NCBI GenBank assembly: GCA_903844735.1
Contig: CAIMUX010000005.1
Span: 1-48,086, forward strand
Direction of reading: 5' to 3'
Length of the DNA: 48,086 nt
DNA from: Candidatus Eiseniibacteriota bacterium
GTDB lineage: Bacteria; Eisenbacteria; RBG-16-71-46; CAIMUX01
Shown one piece after another: positions 41,922-48,086 of this stretch (within the stretch, counting starts at the first letter, position 1; every line of letters starts with the position of its first letter). The notes beneath the pieces are model-generated. The model did no database searches. It had not been told where the DNA came from and saw only the letters and a list, made by a program, of their open reading frames with translations. The position numbers and the translations under genes are program-made.

Positions 41922-43952
41922 TTGGATTCGTCCCAGCTTGAGCGGCTGAGCGCGTTGACGCGCTCCCTGACGACCAGCACAGCCTCACCGCTGCTGCGGC
42001 TCTACTACTGGACCGTCTTCCTCGATCTCTATCTCAAGTCCGGCATCCGCAGCCCCGTGTACCTGGAGGACGCGCTTCCCGCCATCCTTGGCCTGCTGGA
42101 GCGAGCCGCGAAGGATCTGGTCGATCCGGAACTCAAGGCAGACCTGGAAAGGCTCGCGGCATCCCCGCTGTTGCCCGAGACCAAGCTGACCGCGACCTTC
42201 CGCCATGCGGTGGCGGTCGCCGCGCGTCCTCACGAGCTCAACGTCGTGCCCATGGAGGAACCGGAACTCCAGGCTTGGATTCTCCTCGTACCTGATGGTC
42301 CCGAACTCCTGGGTCACCGCCCCAAGCTGGCCGTTCCCGCGCTGCTCTCGGTGCGCGCCTCGCGGGGGTTTCGCAAGCCGGGTGACGTCGTCTGGCGCAT
42401 CGCCCGGCAGGAACACGACCCGATCGAGGCCGTGGCCTCCCACGCGCTGGCCGCCGCTCGGTTGAGCACGGGAAACGGACGCCCCACCCTGAGCTACGAG
42501 ATCCGCCTTCAGCGGGCCGACTGGCACCTGCGGGGCAGCTCGCTTGGCCTGGCGCTCGCCGTCCTCTTCTACGCCTTCGAGGCGGCGGAGAAACGGCGAC
42601 AACCCCGCGTCGTGGCCTCCGATGTCGCGATTCTGGGATCCGTGGACGAGCACGGGAGCGTGGTCCCGGTCGCGGCCGCCACACTCCCGCAGAAGATCCG
42701 GGCGGTCTTCGGCGCCGGGCTGTGCGCAGTCGCTCTGCCGGTCGAGAACCTGCCCAGCGCCCAGGACGAACTCCGTCGATTGAAGGAGAGATTCCCCCGG
42801 AGAGAGCCCCCTCGCCTCGTCGGAGTGCGAACGCTGGCGGAGCTACTCGACCAGGAGGAGCTGTTCGTGCGCCCGGCCCAGCCGATCCGCGGTCTCGTCG
42901 CGCGGGTGCGGACGCCGAGAATCTGGGCCGCGGTCGTGCTCGCGTTCCTGGTGCTCGGATGCGCGTACTGGTTCCGGCCGCGCACGTGGCTGCCGGAGAA
43001 CACCCGGATCGACCCCGGCTGGCCTGGCTCCAAAGTTGTCACGGTGCGACTCGCGGGCTTCCCGCCGCATGAGCGGCACTGGCGCTTCGACACGGCCGTC
43101 GGCGCGGCACTCCTCGATAGCCTACCGCCGAGATCCCGGGCGGTGCTGCTGGTCGGCACCAACCCGAACGGGCTCCACCCGGCCAATCTGTTCTGCTACG
43201 ACCTGAACTCGCCAAAGCTGCTCTGGAGCCGGGATCTCAGTGACCTCCTGGACCTGCCGGAGCCCACCCGGTCCACCGTCAGCATGCAAATCCCGGAGAT
43301 CATCACGACCGATCTCGACAACGACGGCCGGCGCGACGTGATCGCGGTGGCCCAGGCCAACCCGATGAGTCCCTGCTTCGTCTACTGGCTTAGGGACGAC
43401 GGCAGCACACGATCGATCTACGCCCACCGAGGCTATCTGTTCGAACCCCAAGCTGTGGACTTCGAGCAGGACGGCAAGTCGGAGCTTTTCCTCAAGGGAA
43501 CCTCCAACTTCGATGGGCATATGGCGAGGTGGCCCTCGCTGAAACAGAACGCCACCCTCGTCGTGCTGGACCGAGACCACTTCGCCGGCTGGCCCGGGGA
43601 TGGCCCCTTCGAGGGCTCCACGCGGGCGCCGTTTGATTCCTGCCTGGCCCGTGTGGTGTTTCCTCCCATCCCCGAGCATTGTCGCATCCTTAACTCACCG
43701 GGATATCTCGTGAAATCGTGCATCGTGCGCGCCTCGGCGACCGATCCGATCGTACTGGTCAAGGTGGGGTGGGACGTCGGCCCCGGCCTCGTGGTCACGC
43801 TTGGCCGCGACTTTCGGCCGGTCCGGGTGGTGGCCGAAGACGACCTCGGCCCTGTCGTGCAGAAGGCGCTGGAATCAGGGGAGATTCACGAGGACTTCAC
43901 GACGCCAGAACGGCTGCAGCCGTATCTCCAGGAGATCAAGAGAGTGCGGTGA
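41922..43952 (+). CDS. Membrane protein with Lon (S16)-like N-terminal domain and FG-GAP/VCBS-like outer domain
   Basis: This frame is 676 residues from a TTG six bases after the anti-sigma stop; no clear ribosome site, so the start is uncertain. A helical N-terminal region (about 1-90) precedes a Lon-protease-like fold (about 165-310): LRGSSLGLALAVLFYAF aligns with the catalytic Ser loop (S207), and VAILGSVDEHGSVVPVAA and KIRAVFGAGLCAVALPVEN follow the Lon order. The Lys of the Ser-Lys dyad appears to be Pro256. One membrane span (334-351) leads to an outer region with a Ca-binding-type TTDLDNDGRRDVIAVA. I infer a regulator or partner of the sigma/anti-sigma pair. Confidence 0.7.
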   Translation: MDSSQLERLSALTRSLTTSTASPLLRLYYWTVFLDLYLKSGIRSPVYLEDALPAILGLLERAAKDLVDPELKADLERLAASPLLPETKLTATFRHAVAVAARPHELNVVPMEEPELQAWILLVPDGPELLGHRPKLAVPALLSVRASRGFRKPGDVVWRIARQEHDPIEAVASHALAAARLSTGNGRPTLSYEIRLQRADWHLRGSSLGLALAVLFYAFEAAEKRRQPRVVASDVAILGSVDEHGSVVPVAAATLPQKIRAVFGAGLCAVALPVENLPSAQDELRRLKERFPRREPPRLVGVRTLAELLDQEELFVRPAQPIRGLVARVRTPRIWAAVVLAFLVLGCAYWFRPRTWLPENTRIDPGWPGSKVVTVRLAGFPPHERHWRFDTAVGAALLDSLPPRSRAVLLVGTNPNGLHPANLFCYDLNSPKLLWSRDLSDLLDLPEPTRSTVSMQIPEIITTDLDNDGRRDVIAVAQANPMSPCFVYWLRDDGSTRSIYAHRGYLFEPQAVDFEQDGKSELFLKGTSNFDGHMARWPSLKQNATLVVLDRDHFAGWPGDGPFEGSTRAPFDSCLARVVFPPIPEHCRILNSPGYLVKSCIVRASATDPIVLVKVGWDVGPGLVVTLGRDFRPVRVVAEDDLGPVVQKALESGEIHEDFTTPERLQPYLQEIKRVR

Positions 43953-44000
43953 CGTCGGGGTCCTCGTGCTCCGCGGCCGTCTTGGCCCGGCGCGACCGGG

Positions 44001-44594
44001 TCAAGCCTTCCGGGCGACCTTCGCAGGATCCTTCGCAGCAACTTTCCCCACCGGCCGGATCGCCCGCCGCGGCCTCCAGCCAAATCGATCGAGATCGACC
44101 CGGTCGCCGAACCCGAACTCGACGCCTTCATCCTCCAGCCGGGCCCGCTGCTCCTCGCCGCCCCGCGCCGGAGGAAGCGCAATCTCACCGTTCTTGCGCA
44201 AGACCCGGTGCCACGGGAGCCGCTCCGGCCCAGCACAGGTGTGGAGGATGCGGACGACCTGGCGAGCGGCTCCGGGGCTGCCCGCGAGTTGGGCCACCTG
44301 CCCGTAGCTCACGACGCGGCCCCGCGGGATCGCACCGAGCACGGCCTTGACCCGCGCGGTGAAGTCGACCGCCCGGGCAGCGCGGCCGTTGATGGAAGCC
44401 GCCTGTCGGGCGCCCCCTCCGGCAACGCCCGCACTCGAAGCGGCTCTCCGCGCGCCTCCGCCAGCGGCGCCATGGACCGGAGCCGCTTTCCGCGCGCCTC
44501 CCCCGGCACCGCCCGCGCCCTCGGAGATCTTCAGCGTCTCCCCGCCAGCTTGTCCATCGCCACGCGCCACTCCTCGCGCCGTGCCGCGAACCAT
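44001..44594 (-). CDS. Alkyltransferase-like (ATL) DNA-damage protein, MGMT fold
   Basis: The C-terminal about 130 residues match the MGMT DNA-binding domain: FTARVKAVLGAIPRGRVVSY, GQVAQLAGSPGAARQVVRIL. The acceptor-Cys motif PCHRV is PWHRV, the Trp replacement that defines ATL proteins, which flag alkylated guanine for nucleotide excision repair. The tail is Lys/Ala-rich. The N-terminal part is a low-complexity repeat (GGGARRAA-type, three units). The start is unclear: ATG 44594 or GTG 44570 lies inside the SRPBCC gene (about 64-base overlap), and no start codon occurs between the repeat and the domain. The frame open to 45050 is mostly a shadow of the neighbour. Confidence 0.8.
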   Translation of the reverse strand: MVRGTARGVARGDGQAGGETLKISEGAGGAGGGARKAAPVHGAAGGGARRAASSAGVAGGGARQAASINGRAARAVDFTARVKAVLGAIPRGRVVSYGQVAQLAGSPGAARQVVRILHTCAGPERLPWHRVLRKNGEIALPPARGGEEQRARLEDEGVEFGFGDRVDLDRFGWRPRRAIRPVGKVAAKDPAKVARKA

Positions 44595-46222
44595 CGTTCC
44601 GACGCCGTGTAGGTCACGAAGCTCATGCTCAGCCGACTCGACTGCGGATCCGGATCCGGCGCCAGCCACCACTCGATGAGGGCCGGCTCGGGAGTGGTGA
44701 GTTCCACCACCGCCTCCATCGGAGGGTGGCAGACCGGGACGTGGCCCTTGAACTCGTGCTTCCCGTCTACCTCGTACTCGAAGCGCCCTCCCGGCTGCAT
44801 CTCGACGGTCGCGCGGCTGGCCAGCCAGGTAGTCAGCCCGGCCGCGGTGGTGAGCAACTCGTGGGCCTTCGCCGGGGGTACCGGCAAGCGACGGCGATAG
44901 CTGAACTCCCGCGGCTCCTTCCCCGCGCCCTGGCGGAGATAGAAGTCGAGCATCGCCACAACGCCCGCCCAGCCGCTTTCGTGGGAGCTCCGCTCCTCGT
45001 CCCAGGCCGGACCTTCGCCCCAGCCGGAGTGTGTGATCTCGACCGTACACAGACCGGGCTGCTTGTCGTTCGCGATGACGCGCAGGATCACGTCGGTCGT
45101 CTCACCCAGCGCGTCCAGGTCCCACGAGAATCGCAGAAGCTCACCGGGCTTCACCTCCAGGACGCGCCCGATTAGCTCCCCGGATGTGTTCCAGAGAAGG
45201 ACATACTCCGCCCCAACTCGCGGTTCAAGGTCGCTCCACGCCACAAACCAACGGCGCAGCAGCGAAGCGTCGGTGAACGCGGCCCATGCTCGCGCCGGCG
45301 TCGCCTCTACCTCCCCGCGAACCGTGAAGCTCCCGGTACCGACGGGGGCTTTGCCGAGCGGTCGCCGCTGCAGGAATTGCGCCAGCCGCTCGAACCGGCG
45401 ATTCCAAAGCGCCTGGATGATCGGCCGCTCCCCTTCCATCAATGCGAAGGAACGAAGCGTGAGCGTGATCGTCACGCCGTCAGCACCCGGCCAGAAGGAG
45501 ACGCCGAGTAGGCCGCGCACACCTCCCTCGCTCCAGCTCATCCGCAGGTGCCGGTCGGCCTCGATGCGGTGGAAATGGACCGAGAGGGCGCGACCGGTGT
45601 CGAGGGTGACGCCGGTGAGCTCGCCTCCCTCCTCCGGCACAACGAACGCGTCGCGCGCCATCCACGCCGCCAGCCCGGTGGGACTGAGCCACGCACGGAA
45701 CGCGCGCTGCACCGAGGAGGCAACCGGTACGGTGGTGCGGAAATAGAAGAGGTGCTTCCCCTCTCCTTGTTCCTCGAGGAGAAAGCGCAGATTGAGAAGC
45801 ACCTTGTCCCACTCCAGCCCGACCTGGCGGAAGCGCGGCAGCCACTCCGGCTCGCCGGGCAGCCCGGTTTGCCGGAAACGCAGGATCGTCCCACCGCCAC
45901 CGCTCGCCGGGCCTTCCGCGCCGGGAGCGTCCTCCAGGTCGAAGCTCGCGGCGGAAGTAACGCCGTCGGCTTCCATGGTCCAGGAGAGGACCAGCCTGCG
46001 GTCGGGCACCAGCTCAAGGATCTCCCCCGCGGCCGAGGCCGGAGCAGCCGAGTCGCGCCACTCGAACGAGTAGCCGCCACCCTGCTCGGCGTTCAGGTTC
46101 ACGGTGGCGAACAGCCAGCGGGAGAGCGTGCCCGGATCAAGCAGCGCGCGGAAGACCTGCTTGCGGCCCGCCGCTATAGTCAAGGTCCGCTCGATCGTGC
46201 GATCGGTGGTCGTGGCGGTCAT
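44531..46222 (-). CDS. Protein with four tandem SRPBCC/AHSA1-like domains
   Basis: The 563-residue protein has four successive START-fold domains, each with the AHSA1 hallmarks. Approximate limits are 8-145 (ERTLTIAAGRKQVFRALLDP, LSRWLF), 158-300 (FRTTVPVASSVQRAFRAWLS, LAAWMA), 303-435 (TVRGEVEATPARAWAAFTDA, LLRRWF) and 440-555 (FSYRRRLPVPPAKAHELLTT, LTTWLA). AHSA1-type domains bind hydrophobic ligands or act as Hsp90 co-chaperones; bacterial members are mostly uncharacterised. The start codon is the last of four repeats of ATGACCGCC (see the leader repeat). It overlaps the ATL gene at its 3' end. Four copies in one chain is unusual; the domains have diverged, so this is an old duplication. 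Confidence 0.85.
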   Translation of the reverse strand: MTATTTDRTIERTLTIAAGRKQVFRALLDPGTLSRWLFATVNLNAEQGGGYSFEWRDSAAPASAAGEILELVPDRRLVLSWTMEADGVTSAASFDLEDAPGAEGPASGGGGTILRFRQTGLPGEPEWLPRFRQVGLEWDKVLLNLRFLLEEQGEGKHLFYFRTTVPVASSVQRAFRAWLSPTGLAAWMARDAFVVPEEGGELTGVTLDTGRALSVHFHRIEADRHLRMSWSEGGVRGLLGVSFWPGADGVTITLTLRSFALMEGERPIIQALWNRRFERLAQFLQRRPLGKAPVGTGSFTVRGEVEATPARAWAAFTDASLLRRWFVAWSDLEPRVGAEYVLLWNTSGELIGRVLEVKPGELLRFSWDLDALGETTDVILRVIANDKQPGLCTVEITHSGWGEGPAWDEERSSHESGWAGVVAMLDFYLRQGAGKEPREFSYRRRLPVPPAKAHELLTTAAGLTTWLASRATVEMQPGGRFEYEVDGKHEFKGHVPVCHPPMEAVVELTTPEPALIEWWLAPDPDPQSSRLSMSFVTYTASERWFAARREEWRVAMDKLAGRR

Positions 46223-46309
46223 GCGACACGCTCCGTGGTGGTGGCGGTCATGCGGCTCGTCCGAAAGTCCTGGCGGTCATGCGGCACGCTCCGTGATCAT
46301 GGCGGTCAT
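46200..46309 (-). repeat. 29-bp tandem repeat carrying three coupled leader mini-ORFs
   Basis: On the minus strand ATGACCGCC recurs at 46309, 46280, 46251 and 46222, always 29 bases apart. Units one to three each encode ten codons and a TGA that overlaps the next ATG as ATGA: MTAMITERAA (46309-46277), MTARTFGRAA (46280-46248) and MTATTTERVA (46251-46219). The fourth copy is the start of the SRPBCC protein (MTATTTDRTI). The first ATG has GGAGGAGCC a few bases upstream; GGAG or CGGAG in each unit could serve the next start. Confidence 0.9.
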
Positions 46310-46340
46310 GGTCGGCTCCTCCGCTCGCTGTGGCACTCTT

Positions 46341-46778
46341 TCAGTCATCCAGGTTCGAGTTGTAGGTGTACGACCTCACCCGCCCGTCGGGATCGAAGCG
46401 GAGGTAGAGGTCCCGCGTCCGTAGATTCTCCCCAAACAAGCGGACCTTGTAGTAGACGTAGGTCCAGGTTGAGTCACCGTCTTCGATCCCGCGCCGGTAG
46501 GGCAGCCCGAAATCACCGAGCAGTTGCGCTTTGGTCGTCTCGCCGATCTTGACGCGCGCGACGTTCTCGGGTGGAAATCGGTTGCCGATCGTGGCGCAGG
46601 ATAGGGTCACGGCAGCGAGGGCGACAGCGGCAACCACCGCGAGGCGCGCAAGCGGCGCTGGAGAAACGGGGAGAGTGTTGAGAGCGGCCGGCGCGAGATC
46701 AGCGCGTCGCGCCCATCGAGAACCGGGCCGGGTCAGCGGCGGGAATGCGCGGAGAGTCGCAAGAAGATCTCGGTGCAT
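46341..46778 (-). CDS. SmpA/BamE-like outer-membrane lipoprotein
   Basis: The 145-residue protein has a long basic N-terminus, a hydrophobic stretch (LARLAVVAAVALAAVTLSC) and a lipobox-like LSC-A. The mature part has the BamE/OmlA pattern ENVARVKIGETTKAQLLGDF, GLPYRRGIEDGDSTWTYVYY and LYLRFDPDGRVRSYTYN. BamE-like proteins stabilise outer-membrane assembly complexes, though many small homologues have unknown roles. AGGAGG lies four bases before the ATG. It lies upstream of the leader repeat and the SRPBCC gene; co-transcription is possible. Confidence 0.78.
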   Translation of the reverse strand: MHRDLLATLRAFPPLTRPGSRWARRADLAPAALNTLPVSPAPLARLAVVAAVALAAVTLSCATIGNRFPPENVARVKIGETTKAQLLGDFGLPYRRGIEDGDSTWTYVYYKVRLFGENLRTRDLYLRFDPDGRVRSYTYNSNLDD

Positions 46779-47177
46779 GGGGCCTCCTGCGGGCGACTGA
46801 GCCCGAACGGCAGGACGGTATCAGCCTCGATGCGGGGGGTCAATCGGGGCTTCTGTCCCGGACCAATCCGGCTATCGAGAGCGCGGCCTTGCGCGGGCGA
46901 GCTCACGATCTACCGGAGGAATCAGAAGCATCCGCAGCTTAGAATCGGGGATCGCGTCTTCCGGGTCGTCCTCGGCCGACAACGACGACATCTTCGGGCA
47001 GTTCGGCAAACGCGTATCAAGACACCACCGAATCGATCCAAGCGCCCTGACACATGCGACCCCACGGCCCCTCGGGGCCGCAATTCCGCCTGAAGCCGCG
47101 TGGTTGATTCTCCAGAGATCGGTGGGCTGCATCATCACTGCCGGCGCGTCGCGGCTTGACCCACCTCCCGCCCTCAC
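46779..47177. other. Non-coding or decayed stretch before the hsdR remnant
   Basis: The minus-strand frame stays open to 46872 but after the hsdR similarity ends it resembles nothing known. There is a strong inverted repeat at 47065-47080 (CGGCCCC/GGGGCCG). I see no gene; this is likely decayed mobile or restriction-module DNA. Confidence 0.45.
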
Positions 47178-47700
47178 CCGCCGAAACGACTCGTTGTCAC
47201 TGAACTGTCGGAACAACTCCGTATCGTCCTGCAGCACGGACGTCATGACCCGCTGCAGTGCCTTGTCGTGCTCGATCCGCGCATTCCGCTGGTCCGGATT
47301 CTTCCGTGCGTTTTGGTGGGCGCCGTCAGCCAAGACCCGGGAAGGGATGTCCTGCGGAATGAGCTTGTGGATCCGTTCGCGGTCGGTCGAGGCGACGTTG
47401 CCGGACGGGTCGTTGAACGCCCGGATGATGTTGCTCAGACGATCCATCTAGGGTTCGGGCTTGTTCCCGCCGCCGGCGGTGGGAACCGGTCCGATCTCGC
47501 CGTTCTGGTCCGGCAGGTGCAGCGCGCGGGTCGTCAGCTTCTCGGCCCGGTAGCTGTCCATGTCGATCGTCTCGAGGATCCCCTTGGCGAGATCCGCGTC
47601 GATCGGGGCGGGCAGCTTAGGTGTCAGGAAGTTCAGGAAGATCGGCAGTTTCTCCCACGCGGCGTTGGAGTACGGGTGGAACCCCGAGCCCTTCCCGGTC
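47178..47700 (-). pseudogene. hsdR: Type I restriction enzyme R subunit (HsdR), C-terminal remnant
   Basis: Two adjacent minus-strand frames read through one HsdR C-terminus: AAWEKLPIFLNFLTPKLPAP, AKGILETIDMDSYRAEK, GPVPTAGGGNKPEP, an in-frame TAG at 47448-47450, then MDRLSNIIRAFNDPSGN, NARIEHDKALQRVMTSVLQD, DTELFRQFSDNESFRR. Intact HsdR subunits read continuously through the EP-x-LDRLSNII junction, so the TAG is a nonsense mutation. The ATPase and nuclease portions are missing upstream and the last residues after SFRR are replaced. No hsdM or hsdS is present. A transposase fragment lies directly beside it. Confidence 0.8.
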
Positions 47701-47705
47701 AGGCG

Positions 47706-48086
47706 GGTGCACATCCGGACCTCGTGATCGTCCACCGCCGGATGAACCACGCACCGCGAACCCTGGCCAACGACATGTTCCCGTGCAATCTGGTCGACCT
47801 GCTGCTCCGCCACTGCGGAGCCGATCACCGCCGGGAGACGATCGCCTACGACAAGCGCCGACAGGGGGGACTGGAACGGTTGGCGATCTTCACGGTCTGG
47901 CGCAACGCCATCAAGTGGCGCCGGGAGAACCCTCCCGGAGAAACCACGGCAATGAAGGCGGGGATGGCGAAACGACGCCTGCGGTGGGCGGAGGTCTTTG
48001 CTCGCCGCCGCTTTCCGCGGGAACGCGAGCTGCCCGGATCGTGGTGGAAGTACTACTGGCGGCAGGTGAAGACCGCGGCTCTGGGC
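47706..48086 (+). mobile_element. Transposase C-terminal fragment (runs off window)
   Basis: A plus-strand frame open from before 47712 to the window end reads HPDLVIVHRRMNHAPRTLAN, HRRETIAYDKRRQGGLERLA, IFTVWRNAIKWRRE and TTAMKAGMAKRRLRWAEVFA. The pattern (VxxHRR, RETIxFxxxxxxxLxRLAIF.VW.N..K..R, TPAMxAG) recalls the C-terminal half of DDE-type transposases of environmental bacteria. The front is missing. The break point with hsdR at about 47700 suggests a mobile element truncated the restriction gene. Confidence 0.5.

Noticed and set aside
44595-45050. N-terminal extension of the ATL frame to 45050 as a fusion protein
   Set aside because: It lies wholly inside the SRPBCC gene in another frame and shows only low-complexity Arg/Gly shadow sequence.

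Overview
This window looks like a chromosomal segment of a GC-rich, Gram-negative-type bacterium. It has TonB-dependent and other outer-membrane barrels, a BamE-like lipoprotein and several secreted proteins ending in FlgD-like Ig domains. One secreted protein ends in a Cys-rich GACC...CQPDPC block followed by TSWGRIKAAYR. That combination suggests the FCB side of the tree (Candidatus Eisenbacteria-like). The lineage is an inference from protein style; no rRNA is present.

Left half (1-21.7 kb) is core genome, almost all on the minus strand. In transcription order from the right it holds: yicC-gmk-coaBC-family 4 uracil-DNA glycosylase; dnaB; a PhoU-like DUF47 regulator with a PiT phosphate transporter and a rubrerythrin-like protein; a GT-C membrane glycosyltransferase; radA; ispD-ispF-SpoIIE/RsbU-type phosphatase; ddl-cysS; and a tRNA-Thr(TGT)/Tyr(GTA)/Gly(TCC)/Thr(GGT)-tuf operon in the same order as E. 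coli thrU-tyrU-glyT-thrT-tufB, with a good sigma-70 promoter. An accessory patch at 8.0-10.1 kb holds a broken glycosyltransferase, an Ig-domain fragment and a secreted beta-helix protein.

Middle (22-35 kb): a plus-strand secreted peptidase-MA/propeller/barrel protein meets, tail to tail, a seven-gene minus-strand cluster headed by a cobalamin riboswitch. The cluster encodes a BtuB-like TonB receptor, a translationally coupled secreted beta-propeller resembling BtuG in role, an outer-membrane barrel, an Fn3/DUF6754-like membrane protein and three small membrane proteins. No BtuCDF-type transporter is present, so this is the best candidate for an undescribed system: a vitamin B12-responsive envelope complex with an unfamiliar inner-membrane module.

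Right part (35-48 kb) is accessory: an orphan Phd-type antitoxin; two secreted proteins with diverged 129-bp repeats upstream; a decayed bAvd (diversity-generating retroelement accessory) gene; a plus-strand sigma factor / zinc-finger anti-sigma / membrane Lon-like triad; an alkyltransferase-like gene; a protein with four SRPBCC domains preceded by three tandem 10-codon leader ORFs; a BamE-like lipoprotein; and a decayed hsdR fragment next to a transposase fragment at the window edge.
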